Shown here: positions 1 to 9,395 of the stretch, piece by piece | Numbering within the stretch: the stretch's first letter is position 1 | How the letters are laid out: the number at the start of each line of letters is the position of its first letter | DNA from: Streptomyces rubradiris | Lineage (GTDB): Bacteria > Actinomycetota > Actinomycetes > Streptomycetales > Streptomycetaceae | NCBI RefSeq assembly: GCF_016860525.1 | Contig: NZ_BNEA01000001.1 | Coordinates: forward strand, 1,567,501-1,631,500 | Length of the DNA stretch: 64,000 nucleotides | Direction of reading: 5' to 3' | Translations under genes and position numbers: made by a program | Notes under the pieces: generated by a model | Database searches by the model: none | Told to the model about the DNA's origin: nothing | Seen by the model: the letters and a program-made list of their open reading frames with translations, nothing else

Positions 1-1768
1 GGGCCCGGTGCCCGGCGGCCCGGAGCGCGTCCGTGTAGGCCCGTGCCTGTTCGGCGGCGGTGCCCTCCTCGGCGACCACGAGGGTGTCGGCGGCCGGCCG
101 CCGCGCGACGGTGTAGGTGAAGTGCGGGCTGGAGACCTTCTCGCCGCTCCTGGTCTCGCCGGTGAACCACACCTCCACCCGGTCGCCCGGCTCGCCGTCC
201 CGCACCCTGGCGCGGTACTCGTCGAAGTAGAGGTTGTCCTCGCCGCCGTAGGTCTCGCCGCCCTTCCAGGGCCTGAGCGCCTGGTCGAGGATGCGGCCGC
301 CGTTGACGCGGTACTTGAGCTCCTTGTCCCGGACCGCCTTGCGGGCGACGACCGCGACCTCCTGGTCCGCGCCCCGGGAGTACGACGTGCTGAACGCGGC
401 CGGGGTGAAGTCGGCGGCGTCCAGGCCGACGGCGGAGGCCGGCCGGTCGGGGTGCGCCGCGGTCTCCGCGACGGAGAGCGCGAACGGGATGTTCTTGGCG
501 AACTCCCGCTGGATCAGCTTCTCGTCGTCGGGGAAGGTGAAGCCCGACCGGCAGTCCCGGCGGTCCCAGGCGTCGTCCGGGTCGCTGTCCGACACGGTCT
601 GACAGGTCGACATCTCCGGGGTGAACATGGCCATCCCGTTGACGTTCGACGCGTGGCCGTCCGCCTCGCCGTTGGTGGTGTACAGCTCGGAGGAGACCTG
701 CGGACGGTAGCCGGGGACGGCCGAGTTGTCCGGCGTGCCGGCCAGTGCCCGGTACAGGACGTCGTCGGGGGTCGGCGTGGCCACCTGCCAGCCCACGCCG
801 TAGAGCAGGAGTTCGGCGGCGGAGTGGTAGTTGATGCCGTAACGGAAGCCGATCCGCTTCTCCAGGGCGTCCAGGGCCTTGGTCTCCGGCTCGGACCCGG
901 GGCTCGCGCCGCGGTAGGTCTGGCTGGTGGGGTTGGGGGACGAACCCTCGTTGTCGTAACCCCACTTGTAGGGGAAGTTGCGGTTGAGGTCGACGCCGTC
1001 GCCGCTGCCGATGACGCCGTCGCCGTCGACGTCGCGCAGGTTCTTGCGCCACAGGCGGGTGCCGGGGCCCTTGAAGGTGTAGTCGTAGCCGTCCGGGTTG
1101 GCCGAGAGGACGAACCACAGCTCGGTGGAGTCGACGATCTTCTTGATGCGCCGGTCGGTCTCGTAGCGGTCCAGGTAGTGGTGCATCAGCCGGCGGGTCA
1201 TCTCCGGCGTGATCCACTCGCGCGCGTGCTGGTTGGACATGTAGAGCACGGCCGGTTTGGAGCCGTCCTCGGACGTCCTCGCGTTCCTGGTCAGTTTGAG
1301 CGCGAGGATGTCCTGGCCCTTGACGGTCTTGCCGATGGACTCGACCTTGGTGAGGCCGGGGTGGGCCGCGGCGGTGCGGAGGATCTCCTCCTTCAGCCCG
1401 CCGCTTCCGCTGTACGGGCGGAACACGCCCTGGGCCGCGTCCTCGACCCGGGCCTCGGCCTTGGCCGAGAGGGTGTGCTCGGTGAGGGCGACGCCCTGCT
1501 CGCGCAGTCGCGCGGCCTGCTTGCCGGTGAGGTAGACCTCGACCCGGGTCCTGCCTCCCGCGGCCGTCCGCTCACCGAGTTCGTGACCGTCCTGACCGGC
1601 CTTGAGCAGCAGGGGTACCTGTTGCTCCGTGACCTCCGCGTGGAAAACCCTGACCTCTTCCGGCGCGGGAGCCGGGTCTCCGCTCCGCGCCTGGGCTGTG
1701 GGTGCGAGGCTCGCTCCGCCGATCATCAGCGCGCCGACAGCGAGGATCGATCTCGCTCCGTGTCTCAT
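1..1768 (-). CDS. Secreted M14-family zinc carboxypeptidase (3' end outside window)
   Basis: Exported peptidase that should remove C-terminal residues from peptides outside the cell. The N-terminus has a signal peptide (MRHGARSILAVGALMIGGA, then a cleavable APTAQA). Family M14 zinc ligands are visible: the HxxE of QHAREW, and a downstream His in NYHSAAE. NPDGYDYTF and LNRNFPYKWG are the usual substrate-pocket motifs, and the Glu of FTPEMSTC fits the catalytic base. The ATG at 1768 has an AGGGGGG Shine-Dalgarno. The frame is open to position 1, so the C-terminal part is missing; the visible end looks like a post-catalytic beta-sandwich region. It has its own transcription unit, 159 bp downstream of whiA on the same strand. 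The family is clear; the peptide specificity is not. Confidence 0.9.
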   Translation of the reverse strand, partial: MRHGARSILAVGALMIGGASLAPTAQARSGDPAPAPEEVRVFHAEVTEQQVPLLLKAGQDGHELGERTAAGGRTRVEVYLTGKQAARLREQGVALTEHTLSAKAEARVEDAAQGVFRPYSGSGGLKEEILRTAAAHPGLTKVESIGKTVKGQDILALKLTRNARTSEDGSKPAVLYMSNQHAREWITPEMTRRLMHHYLDRYETDRRIKKIVDSTELWFVLSANPDGYDYTFKGPGTRLWRKNLRDVDGDGVIGSGDGVDLNRNFPYKWGYDNEGSSPNPTSQTYRGASPGSEPETKALDALEKRIGFRYGINYHSAAELLLYGVGWQVATPTPDDVLYRALAGTPDNSAVPGYRPQVSSELYTTNGEADGHASNVNGMAMFTPEMSTCQTVSDSDPDDAWDRRDCRSGFTFPDDEKLIQREFAKNIPFALSVAETAAHPDRPASAVGLDAADFTPAAFSTSYSRGADQEVAVVARKAVRDKELKYRVNGGRILDQALRPWKGGETYGGEDNLYFDEYRARVRDGEPGDRVEVWFTGETRSGEKVSSPHFTYTVARRPAADTLVVAEEGTAAEQARAYTDALRAAGHRA

Positions 1769-1927
1769 GAACCCCCCTACAGGTGGTCCGCACCAGCGGC
1801 GAACAAGGCTGCCAGGCTCATGGCACTCGATGATCGAGTCAAGAGCGCCTCATGGACACGCGGACGCCGGTGCCGGTCACCCGAAAGGGGGGGCGGCGAC
1901 ACCGGCGAGTTGACGATCCGTCCGGTT

Positions 1928-2917
1928 TCAGCCGGCCAGGTTCTCGGCGAGTTCCTCGGTGAGGTTGGCCTCCGTGCCCGGGATGCCCAGGTCGGCCGCC
2001 CGCTTGTCGGCCATCGCCAGCAGCCGGCGGATACGGCCCGCGACCGCGTCCTTGGTCAGCGGCGGGTCGGCGAGCGCTCCCAGCTCCTCCAGGGACGCCT
2101 GCTTGTGCTCCATGCGCAGCCGGCCGGCGGCGGCGAGGTGCTCGGGAACCTCGTCGCCGAGGATCTCCAGGGCCCGCTGGACACGGGCGCCGGCGGCCAC
2201 GGCGGCCCGGGCCGAGCGGCGCAGGTTGGCGTCGTCGAAGTTGGCGAGGCGATTGGCCGTGGCCCGCACCTCGCGGCGCATCCGGCGCTCCTCCCAGGCC
2301 AGCACCGACTCGTGCGCGCCCAGCCGGGTCAGCAGGGCGCCGATCGCGTCGCCGTCGCGGACGACCACCCGGTCCACCCCGCGCACCTCGCGGGCCTTCG
2401 CGGCGATGGACAGCCTGCGGGCCGCACCGACCAGGGCGAGCGCCGCCTCCGGGCCCGGACAGGTCACCTCCAGGGAGGAGGAACGACCGGGTTCGGTCAG
2501 CGAGCCATGCGCCAGGAAGGCCCCGCGCCAGGCCGCCTCGGCGTCACAGGTGGCCCCGGAGACCACCTGCGGGGGCAGCCCGCGGATCGGCCGGCCCCGT
2601 CCGTCGACCAGGCCGGTCTGCCGGGCCAGCTGGTCACCGCCCGCGACGACCCGGACGACGTAGCGCGAGCCGCGGCGCAGCCCGCCGGGGGCCATCACGA
2701 TCAGCTCGGAGCTGTGCCCGAAGATCTCCAGGATGTCCCGCTTGAGCCGGCGCGCCGCCATCGCGGTGTCCAGTTCGGCCTCGATCACGATGCGCCCGCT
2801 CACCAGGTGGAGGCCGCCGGCGAACCGCAGGATGGCGGAGACCTCCGCCTTCCTGCAGCAGGTCCGGGTGACGGGGAGCCGGGAGATCTCGTCCTTCACC
2901 GCTGCCGTCATCGCCAT
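1928..2917 (-). CDS. whiA: WhiA, sporulation transcription regulator
   Basis: 329-residue WhiA, the DNA-binding protein that works with WhiB to switch Streptomyces aerial hyphae to sporulation septation. It begins [14 protein letters not shown], as typical homologues do. The N-terminal two thirds are the degenerate LAGLIDADG-endonuclease-like fold, and the C-terminal third is a helix-turn-helix region (about residues 220-320, including [20 protein letters not shown]). The ATG at 2917 is preceded by GAAGGATC and overlaps the end of yvcK by 10 bp, so it is the last gene of the uvrC-rapZ-yvcK-whiA operon. This order is strongly conserved in Streptomyces, and part of it (rapZ-yvcK-whiA) also in Firmicutes. 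Length is normal and there are no anomalies. Confidence 0.97.
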   Translation of the reverse strand: MAMTAAVKDEISRLPVTRTCCRKAEVSAILRFAGGLHLVSGRIVIEAELDTAMAARRLKRDILEIFGHSSELIVMAPGGLRRGSRYVVRVVAGGDQLARQTGLVDGRGRPIRGLPPQVVSGATCDAEAAWRGAFLAHGSLTEPGRSSSLEVTCPGPEAALALVGAARRLSIAAKAREVRGVDRVVVRDGDAIGALLTRLGAHESVLAWEERRMRREVRATANRLANFDDANLRRSARAAVAAGARVQRALEILGDEVPEHLAAAGRLRMEHKQASLEELGALADPPLTKDAVAGRIRRLLAMADKRAADLGIPGTEANLTEELAENLAG

Positions 2918-3975
2918 GGGCCGATCCTTCCATGCATCCGAAAAATACGGTCGTACGCGGCGGCCAACAGCTCCGGGTCGTGCCGGGGCGATCCGTCCGT
3001 CCGGGCCACCGGCGCCAGCTCGACCGCTGCTCCCAGCCGCTTGGCGGCCTCTGTGAGCGATGCGCGGTCGGGCACGGCGGCCTCGTCGGCCAGCACCACG
3101 TCCAGGGCGAGTTTAGGGGCGTGTCGCCCCAAAACCTCCAAATGACGCTGCGGGGAGAAGCCCTCGGTTTCTCCCGGCTGCGGCGCCAGGTTCAGGGAGA
3201 GCACACGGCGCGCCTTGGTCTCGGTGAGCGCGTCCAGCAACTCGGGCACCAGCAGGTGCGGGATGACCGAGGAGAACCAGGAGCCGGGGCCCAGCACCAC
3301 CCAGTCCGCGTCCAGGACCGCCGCCACGGCCTCGGGGACCGCGGGCGGGTCGTTGGGCACCAGGTGCACCGACTGCACCTCGCCGGGGGTCAGGGCGACC
3401 GTCGCCTGCCCGCGCACCGTGTCCACGTCGTCCGGGCGCTCCGGGTCGTGCCCCTTGACCAGGGCCTGCAACTCCAGCGGCACGGCGGACATGGGCAGCA
3501 CCCGGCCGTGCGCCCCGAGCAGCTTGCCGACCAGGTCCAGGGCCTGCACATGGTCGCCGAGCTGCTCCCACAGCGCGACGATCAGCAGGTTGCCGACCGC
3601 GTGCTCGTGCAGTTCGCCCTGGGACTGGAAGCGGTGCTGGATGACCCGGGCCCAGGTCTGGCCCCACTCGTCGTCCCCGCACAGCGCGGCCAGCGCCTTG
3701 CGCAGATCGCCGGGCGGCAGCACACCCAGCTCGTCCCTGAGCCGGCCGCTGGAGCCGCCGTCGTCGGCGACGGTGACGACAGCAGTGAGATCGCCGGTGA
3801 TCCGGCGCAGCGCGGCGAGCGACGCGGACAGGCCCATGCCGCCGCCGAGCGCGACCACTTTGGGCTGGGCGCCGCGCCGGCGGGGCCGGCCGCCGCGGGC
3901 CTCGGCCGGGCGGCCGGCGCGCGCCTCGGGCACCATCCGGCGCAGCCTGCCCAGCCGCGGTGTACGTTGCGTCAT
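2908..3975 (-). CDS. yvcK: YvcK/GlmR-like gluconeogenesis factor (CofD-like fold)
   Basis: 355-residue protein of the YvcK/GlmR family, which binds UDP-sugars or nucleotides and helps direct carbon to cell-wall precursors during gluconeogenic growth. The nucleotide-binding N-terminus [19 protein letters not shown] and the [15 protein letters not shown] motif are diagnostic for the CofD/YvcK fold. A basic stretch of about 40 residues precedes the domain. The ATG at 3975 shares an ATGA overlap with the rapZ stop codon, so translation is probably coupled. A longer frame runs upstream in the same phase but lies inside rapZ and lacks a suitable start. The biochemical role in actinobacteria is less established than in Bacillus. 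Confidence 0.93.
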   Translation of the reverse strand: MTQRTPRLGRLRRMVPEARAGRPAEARGGRPRRRGAQPKVVALGGGMGLSASLAALRRITGDLTAVVTVADDGGSSGRLRDELGVLPPGDLRKALAALCGDDEWGQTWARVIQHRFQSQGELHEHAVGNLLIVALWEQLGDHVQALDLVGKLLGAHGRVLPMSAVPLELQALVKGHDPERPDDVDTVRGQATVALTPGEVQSVHLVPNDPPAVPEAVAAVLDADWVVLGPGSWFSSVIPHLLVPELLDALTETKARRVLSLNLAPQPGETEGFSPQRHLEVLGRHAPKLALDVVLADEAAVPDRASLTEAAKRLGAAVELAPVARTDGSPRHDPELLAAAYDRIFRMHGRIGPWR

Positions 3976-5015
3976 TCCCGTCCCATGTCCCGGTGCACGA
4001 CCACCGTCTCCACGCCCTCGGCCGCCAGGCGCGCGGCGAGCTTCTCCGACATCGCGACCGAGCGGTGCTTGCCGCCGGTACAGCCGATGGCGATGGTCAC
4101 ATACCGCTTGCCCTCGCGCCGGTAGCCGGCGGCGATGAGCCGCAGGAGTTCGGCGTACCGGTCCAGGAACTCCTTCGCACCGGGCTGGTTGAAGACGTAG
4201 GCCGCGACCTCCTCGTTGAGGCCGGTGTAGGGGCGCAGCTCCGGGACCCAGTGCGGGTTGGGCAGGAACCGCATGTCCGCGACCAGGTCGGCGTCGACCG
4301 GGAGGCCGTACTTGAAGCCGAACGACATCACCGTGGCCCGCAGCTCGGGCTCTTCCTCGCCGGCGAACTGGGCGTCCATCTTGGCGCGCAGCTCGTGCAC
4401 GTTGAGGCTGGAGGTGTCGATCACCAGGTCGGCGTCGCCGCGCAGCTCGCGCAGCAGCTCGCGCTCGGCGTCGATGCCGTCCACGATGCGTCCGTCGCCC
4501 TGGAGCGGGTGCGGCCGGCGCACCGATTCGAAGCGGCGGACCAGGGCCTCGTCGGAGGACTCCAGGAAGACGATCCGCCGGGTGACGCCCCGGGCGTCCA
4601 GGTCGGCGAGGGACTCGCGCAGGTTGTCGAAGAAGCGCCGGCCGCGCACGTCCACGACGACCGCGATCCGCGCCACGTTGCCCTGCGAGCGGGCGCCCAG
4701 CTCCACCATGGTGGGGATGAGGGCGGGCGGCAGGTTGTCCACGACGAACCAGCCGAGGTCCTCCAGACACTTGGCGGCCGTGGACCGGCCGGCTCCGGAC
4801 ATACCGGAAATGATCACCAGCTCGGGGATGGCCGCCTCGGGGACCCCGGCTGTCTCGCTGCCCGTACTCACCTGTGCTCCGTTGTCCTGGCCCGTCTCCC
4901 GGCCGGCGTCGGGCCGGGCCGGGCCCTGGCCGGTGTCCTGCCGGACGGTCTCGCCGCCCGTGGCGCCGTGCGTCCGATCCCGCTGTGCCCTGGGCTGTGC
5001 GTCGTGCTCCGTCAT
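3972..5015 (-). CDS. rapZ: RapZ/YvcJ-family nucleotide-binding adapter
   Basis: 347-residue P-loop protein of the RapZ family. In E. coli RapZ delivers small RNAs to RNase E; in Gram-positives the family is known mainly as a GTP/ATP-binding protein. Walker A is [19 protein letters not shown], and the C-terminal domain has the signature [13 protein letters not shown]. The first 60 residues are a low-complexity Gln/Thr/Gly-rich extension ([13 protein letters not shown] and following) not found in enterobacterial homologues. The ATG at 5015 has a GGCAGGAG Shine-Dalgarno and an ATGA overlap with uvrC. RNA-adapter function here is inferred from the family only. Confidence 0.93.
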   Translation of the reverse strand: MTEHDAQPRAQRDRTHGATGGETVRQDTGQGPARPDAGRETGQDNGAQVSTGSETAGVPEAAIPELVIISGMSGAGRSTAAKCLEDLGWFVVDNLPPALIPTMVELGARSQGNVARIAVVVDVRGRRFFDNLRESLADLDARGVTRRIVFLESSDEALVRRFESVRRPHPLQGDGRIVDGIDAERELLRELRGDADLVIDTSSLNVHELRAKMDAQFAGEEEPELRATVMSFGFKYGLPVDADLVADMRFLPNPHWVPELRPYTGLNEEVAAYVFNQPGAKEFLDRYAELLRLIAAGYRREGKRYVTIAIGCTGGKHRSVAMSEKLAARLAAEGVETVVVHRDMGRE

Positions 5016-7132
5016 GTCTCCTGCCCCCGTCGTTCGTCCGGGACGCCCGCGGTCACGGGCTCCCCCGAGGAACCCCCCGTCGTGTCGGGTTCCTCGTCCT
5101 CAATGATCTCTCCGGTCGCCGTGTTCACGGCGGGTGCTGCCGGGGCCGCCTGGGCGAGGGCCACGGCGATGGTCTCCGCCGTCTTCCGGCCTATCCCGGG
5201 CACTTCCTGGATCTGCTCGATTGTGGCGGACCGCAGCTTCTTCACCGAGCCGAAATGCTTGATGAGGGCCTGTTTGCGGGTCTCCCCGAGGCCGGGGACG
5301 TCGTCCAGCGGGCCGGCGCGGAAGCGCTTGGCGCGCTTGGTGCGCTGGTAGGTGATCGCGAAGCGGTGGGCCTCGTCGCGCACCCGCTGGAGCAGGTAGA
5401 GCCCCTCGCTGGTGCGGGGCAGGACCACCGGGTCGTCCTCGCCGGGCACCCAGACCTCCTCCAGGCGCTTGGCGAGACCGCAGACGGCGATGTCGTCGAT
5501 GCCCAGTTCGTCCAGGGCGCGCTGGGCCGCGGCGACCTGCGGCTGACCGCCGTCGACGACCACGAGCTGGGGCGGGTAGGCGAACTTCCTGGGCCGGCCG
5601 TCGTCGTCCTTGAGGGAGTCCGTGATCACCTCCGGACCGGCGAGCGTGCCGTCGGTGGCCGCGCCCTCGGTGCCGGTGCCGCCGTCGCCGAGGGGGTCGG
5701 TGCCGGTGCCGTCGGCCCACTCCCCCGTCCGCTCCTTCTCGGCGAGGTAACGCCGGAAGCGGCGGCTGATCACCTCGTGCATGGAGCGCACGTCGTCCTG
5801 GCCGGCGAAGCCCTTGATCTGGAAGCGGCGGTACTCGCCCTTGCGCTGGAGCCCGTCCTCGAAGACGACCATGGAGGCCACCACGTCGTCGCCCTGGAGA
5901 TGGGAGATGTCGTAGCACTCGATCCGCAGCGGGGCGCTGTCCAGGCCGAGGGCCTCGGCGATCTCCTCCAGCGCGCGCGAGCGGGTGGTCAGGTCGGAGG
6001 CGCGCTTGGTCTTGTGCAGCGCGAGGGACTGCTGGGCGTTGCGCTGCACGGTCTCCATGAGCGCCTTCTTGTCGCCGCGCTGCGGGATGCGCAGCGACAC
6101 GTTCGCCCCGCGGCGGCCGGTCAGCCACTCCTGGACCGGCTCGACCGGCTCGGGCAGGGCCGGGACCAGCACCTCCTTGGGGACGGCGTCCCCGCTCTCT
6201 TCGCCGTAGAGCTGCTGCAGGGCGTGCTCGACCAGGGCGCCGGTGGTGACGTCCTCGACCTTGTCGGTGACCCAGCCGCGCTGACCGCGGACCCGGCCGC
6301 CGCGTACGTGGAAGATCTGCACGGCCGCCTCCAGCTCGTCCTCGGCGACGGCGATGAGGTCGGCGTCGGTCGCGTCGGCGAGGACGACCGCGTTCTTCTC
6401 CATGGCCTTCTTCAGCGCCCCGATGTCGTCGCGCAGACGGGCCGCCCGCTCGTACTCCATCTCCTCGGCCGCCTCCATCATCTGCTTCTCCAGACGGCGG
6501 AGGTAAGCGCCGGTCCGGCCGGCCATGAAGTCGCAGAACTCCTCGGCCAGCTCCCGGTGGTCCTCGGGGGTGACCCGGCCGACGCAGGGCGCGGAGCACT
6601 TGTCGATGTAACCGAGCAGGCAGGGGCGGCCGGTGCGGGCGGCGTTCTTGAAGACGCCGGCCGAGCAGGTGCGCACCGGGAACACCCGCAGCAGCAGGTC
6701 GACGGTGTCCCGGATGGCCCACGCGTGCGCGTACGGCCCGAAATACCGCACGCCCTTCTTCTTGTGACCGCGCATCACCTGGACGCGGGGGAACTGCTCG
6801 TTCATCGTCACCGCGAGGTACGGGTAGCTCTTGTCGTCGCGGTACTTGACGTTGAACCGGGGGTCGTACTCCTTGATCCAGGAGTACTCCAGCTGCAGCG
6901 CCTCGACCTCCGTGGACACCACGGTCCACTCCACGGACGCGGCGGTGGTCACCATCGTCCGGGTGCGCGGGTGCAGGTTCGCCAGGTCCTGGAAGTAGTT
7001 CGCCAGGCGCTGGCGCAGGCTCTTCGCCTTTCCGACGTAGATCACCCGGCGGTGCTCGTCGCGGAACCTGTACACCCCCGGGGAGTCCGGGACGTCACCC
7101 GGCCTGGGGCGGTAGCTGGAGGGATCGGCCAT
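5012..7132 (-). CDS. uvrC: UvrC, excinuclease ABC subunit C
   Basis: 706-residue nuclease that makes both incisions flanking UvrB-bound damaged DNA in nucleotide excision repair. The GIY-YIG nuclease domain is N-terminal ([21 protein letters not shown], residues about 18-95), followed by a UVR motif (about 210-245), the RNase H-like second nuclease domain ([18 protein letters not shown], with VVDGGQPQ further on) and two helix-hairpin-helix motifs near the C-terminus ([30 protein letters not shown]). A Gly/Thr/Asp-rich insertion of about 35 residues interrupts the RNase H-like domain. The ATG at 7132 has no Shine-Dalgarno. The promoter -10 ends 7 bp upstream, so the transcript is probably leaderless. 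It heads the operon with rapZ, yvcK and whiA. Confidence 0.98.
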   Translation of the reverse strand: MADPSSYRPRPGDVPDSPGVYRFRDEHRRVIYVGKAKSLRQRLANYFQDLANLHPRTRTMVTTAASVEWTVVSTEVEALQLEYSWIKEYDPRFNVKYRDDKSYPYLAVTMNEQFPRVQVMRGHKKKGVRYFGPYAHAWAIRDTVDLLLRVFPVRTCSAGVFKNAARTGRPCLLGYIDKCSAPCVGRVTPEDHRELAEEFCDFMAGRTGAYLRRLEKQMMEAAEEMEYERAARLRDDIGALKKAMEKNAVVLADATDADLIAVAEDELEAAVQIFHVRGGRVRGQRGWVTDKVEDVTTGALVEHALQQLYGEESGDAVPKEVLVPALPEPVEPVQEWLTGRRGANVSLRIPQRGDKKALMETVQRNAQQSLALHKTKRASDLTTRSRALEEIAEALGLDSAPLRIECYDISHLQGDDVVASMVVFEDGLQRKGEYRRFQIKGFAGQDDVRSMHEVISRRFRRYLAEKERTGEWADGTGTDPLGDGGTGTEGAATDGTLAGPEVITDSLKDDDGRPRKFAYPPQLVVVDGGQPQVAAAQRALDELGIDDIAVCGLAKRLEEVWVPGEDDPVVLPRTSEGLYLLQRVRDEAHRFAITYQRTKRAKRFRAGPLDDVPGLGETRKQALIKHFGSVKKLRSATIEQIQEVPGIGRKTAETIAVALAQAAPAAPAVNTATGEIIEDEEPDTTGGSSGEPVTAGVPDERRGQET

Positions 7133-7139
7133 GTCTCAC

Positions 7140-7162
7140 ACCCTACTGGCGAGCACCGACAC
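7140..7162 (-). promoter_or_regulatory. DNA-damage (RecA-NDp/PafBC-type) promoter of uvrC
   Basis: Read on the minus strand: GTGTCGGTG (7162-7154), eight bases, TAGGGT (7145-7140). This matches the actinobacterial RecA-independent damage promoter tTGTCRgtg-N8-TAnnnT except at the weakly conserved first base. Seven bases separate the -10 from the ATG at 7132, so the mRNA should start at or next to the start codon. The motif is established in mycobacteria; its use here is inferred from sequence and from the repair gene behind it. Confidence 0.75.
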
Positions 7163-7662
7163 CGCGTCGGGCCTGTCGCGGGGCCTGTGGATAACCTCGC
7201 TCCCACACGGCGGCCCGCCCGGTCCGACGGTGTGCCGTGGGCGATCGAGGGTGCGCCGGGGCCCGGGGGTGCGCGGTGGGCCGGGGGTGCCGTGCGGCCG
7301 CGGGGTCCCGGCATGTCCGACGGCCGGGATCCGGCCATGCCGGGTGCCGGGGACGCGCCGGCCGCTGCCCGCCCGTCGCTCTCCGGTCGGGCCCGGTACG
7401 AGCGTCCACCGCGACACGTTCCGCTCGGCTGCGCCGTCCGCGCGACGGCGAGGTCCGGCCAGTCGTGCCGGAACGACCGGGTCGAGGTGTTGTCGGGTCC
7501 TGGTCAACACGCTTCAATGCGGGGGAATCGGCGCCGCGCACCCAGGTGTGCGGGCTCGGCCTGCCCGGCCCCGGGCGTGCGCCGCGCCCACGGAGGCGGT
7601 CCCGCACACCGGTGCAGGCGGTGTGACCGGCCGTAGTGACACTCACAGAAAGGCCCCTCGGC
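7163..7662. other. 500-bp intergenic region between uvrC and a divergent regulator gene
   Basis: No convincing gene is visible. It holds the upstream part of the uvrC promoter on the left. At about 7240-7310 there are G-rich imperfect repeats built on GGGTGCGC/GGGCCGGGGGTG units. On the right is the leader of the plus-strand gene at 7663. Several frames are open in both directions, but they have poor codon bias and no recognisable product. Confidence 0.5.
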
Positions 7663-8610
7663 ATGCGGCATGCCACAGAGCACGCGGACGTCCCCGCCGC
7701 GGAACTGGCCACGGCCCTGCGGGGCGGCCCCTTCCACGTGGCGCTGCGCGCCGCGATCGCCGCACGCGGACTGCCGCTCCAGCGGGTGCAGCACCATCTG
7801 TCGCGCCACGGGGTCAAGGTGGGCGTCACCAGCCTGAGTTACTGGCAGCAGGGCGCGCGCCGCCCGCAGCGCCCGGAGTCGCTGCGGGCCGTACGGGCGC
7901 TGGAGGAGATCCTCCGGCTGCCCGACGAGTCGCTGATCCGGCTGCTCGCCGAGTCCGACGGGCACCCGCCCGCCGACCACCCGGCGGGCCGCTCCTACCG
8001 CTCCCTGGTCGAGGCGTCGGACGTTCTCGACCGGCTCACGGCCGGCCTCGGCTGGTCACTGGACGGCGGATTACGCACCCTGAGCCACCACGAATGCGTC
8101 CGGATCGGCGCCCGGCGGGAGCTGGCGAGCCGTGAGGCCCACCACATCGTGCGCGCCCACCACGACGGCGTCGACCGCTTCGTCGCCGTCCATCACGGAG
8201 ACCCCGGCTGCGACCCCCGCCGCGTCACCGTGCACGCCCTGGAGAACTGCCGCACCGGACGCCTGCGCTGGGACCGGGACACTGGCGTCCTGGTGGCCGA
8301 GCTGCTCTTCGGCACGCGGCTGCGCTCGGGCGGCACCTTTCTCTTCCGGTACGCCGTCGAGGACGGCACGGCCGGGGCGTCTGGTGAGTACCGGCACCGG
8401 TGCGGCTTTCCCGGCGGCCAGTACGCGCTCCAGGTGCGCTTCGACGCGGCGGCGCTGCCGGTGCGCTGCCACCGCTTCGCCCAGCACTCGGTGGCGGCCC
8501 CGCGCACCGGCCGGCAGGAGCTGCCCGTGACCGGTCCGCATCACAGCGCTCATCTGGTCGAGCCACGGCTGCGGCCCGGCATCCTGGGGATCGCCTGGGA
8601 CTGGGAGTGA
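7663..8610 (+). CDS. Putative HTH regulatory protein containing a TTA codon
   Basis: 315-residue protein without a named family that I can recognise. Residues about 15-90 look like a helix-turn-helix of XRE type (HVALRAAIAARGLPLQRVQ, then VTSLSYWQQGARRPQRPESL, like a DNA-reading helix with its flanks). The remainder is rich in His and Arg and has no clear motif. The ATG at 7663 is chosen because GAAAGG lies 9 bp upstream; an in-frame GTG at 7636 would add nine residues. Codon 137 (8071-8073) is TTA, the rare leucine codon read by the bldA tRNA, which in Streptomyces marks genes tied to development or secondary metabolism. It is monocistronic and faces away from uvrC. Regulatory function is inferred from the HTH-like segment only. 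Confidence 0.75.
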   Translation: MRHATEHADVPAAELATALRGGPFHVALRAAIAARGLPLQRVQHHLSRHGVKVGVTSLSYWQQGARRPQRPESLRAVRALEEILRLPDESLIRLLAESDGHPPADHPAGRSYRSLVEASDVLDRLTAGLGWSLDGGLRTLSHHECVRIGARRELASREAHHIVRAHHDGVDRFVAVHHGDPGCDPRRVTVHALENCRTGRLRWDRDTGVLVAELLFGTRLRSGGTFLFRYAVEDGTAGASGEYRHRCGFPGGQYALQVRFDAAALPVRCHRFAQHSVAAPRTGRQELPVTGPHHSAHLVEPRLRPGILGIAWDWE

Positions 8611-8672
8611 CCGGCTCCCGCCCTCGCGCCGCCCGGCCGTGAGACATGCTGCCCGGCCCGGCGGCTGTGCGG

Positions 8673-9101
8673 TCAGTTCGCCGGACCGGCGACGATCCGG
8701 CCGTCGGTGGCCTTCACCGCCAGCTCGATCAGCGGCTCGGTGGCCGGCGCCGCGACCACCTTGCCGGTGATGGCGTCGAACCGGCTGCCGTGACAGGGAC
8801 AGACCAGCGTCGTCCCCTCCAGCTTGTTGATGGGGCACCCCGCGTGCGTGCAGATCGTGCTGTACGCCTTGAGGCCGCCGTCCTGGTCACGGCTGACCAC
8901 CACGTTGTGATCCCGGTAGAGCTTCGCCCCGCCCTTGGCGACCTCGCTCTCCTTGCCGAGGTCGACGGACTCGGTGGCGGCGGACGAGGACGAGCCGCCT
9001 TCGTCCGGGGAGGAGCACGCGGCCAGGGCGAGCCCGGCGACCGGGGCCGCGGCGGCCCCTCGAAGGACGGTACGACGGCTCGCGGAGGAGCGGGCGGACA
9101 T
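8673..9101 (-). CDS. Rieske [2Fe-2S] lipoprotein
   Basis: 142-residue exported iron-sulfur protein. The N-terminus carries a twin-arginine motif (SRRTVLRGAAAAP) and a lipobox (LALAAC), so it is probably Tat-exported and lipid-anchored. A short Ser-rich linker leads to the Rieske domain, whose cluster ligands are visible as CTHAGC (Cys, His) and CPCHGS (Cys, His). The ATG at 9101 follows GTGGAG. An in-frame frame upstream is non-coding extension. There is no cytochrome b or c1 gene nearby, so it is not part of a bc1 complex locus. Proteins like this in Streptomyces are usually orphan Rieske lipoproteins of unknown electron partner. It is divergent from the PfkB kinase gene. Confidence 0.92.
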   Translation of the reverse strand: MSARSSASRRTVLRGAAAAPVAGLALAACSSPDEGGSSSSAATESVDLGKESEVAKGGAKLYRDHNVVVSRDQDGGLKAYSTICTHAGCPINKLEGTTLVCPCHGSRFDAITGKVVAAPATEPLIELAVKATDGRIVAGPAN

Positions 9102-9187
9102 CTGGACTCCACTGGTCGAGGGGTGTGCGGAGCGCACGATACCGGGACAGAGGGGCCGCTCCTCGGGCGGGGGGCGGCGGGTGTGGT

Positions 9188-9201
9188 CGCTCACGTGAGC
9201 G
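9188..9201. promoter_or_regulatory. 14-bp palindrome between Rieske and kinase genes
   Basis: CGCTCACGTGAGCG is a perfect inverted repeat in the 294-bp divergent intergenic region. Its position fits an operator for either gene, but I cannot assign a regulator. The remaining intergenic sequence has no gene. Confidence 0.35.
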
Positions 9202-9395
9202 TTTACGCCGGGCCGGGTCATGGGATAGCGTCCCGGCCGGAAGACGACCGAGGGCCGGGTGGTCGGATCGGTGAGCAACGGCCCGCGCGGTGAAGGTCCG
9301 TCCACCGCGTGTCCTGCGGCCGCCCCGGTGCCGGGCCGCGCCGAAGCCGCCGGGCGCACCGCACCGTCCGCGCTGTCCGAGAAGGGAACCGCCTC

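Noticed and set aside
8..3145. Very long plus-strand open frame opposite the carboxypeptidase and whiA
   Set aside because: It has no recognisable domain, is Arg/Gly/Val/Asp-rich, and is the mirror of real minus-strand genes with high third-position GC. It crosses an intergenic region without change in character.
4874..7636. 920-codon plus-strand frame opposite uvrC
   Set aside because: Antisense shadow of a clear UvrC gene; no motifs, no ribosome site.
8610..8673. Possible terminator between the TTA-containing gene and the Rieske gene
   Set aside because: Only short GC-rich complementary pieces are present; no convincing stem.
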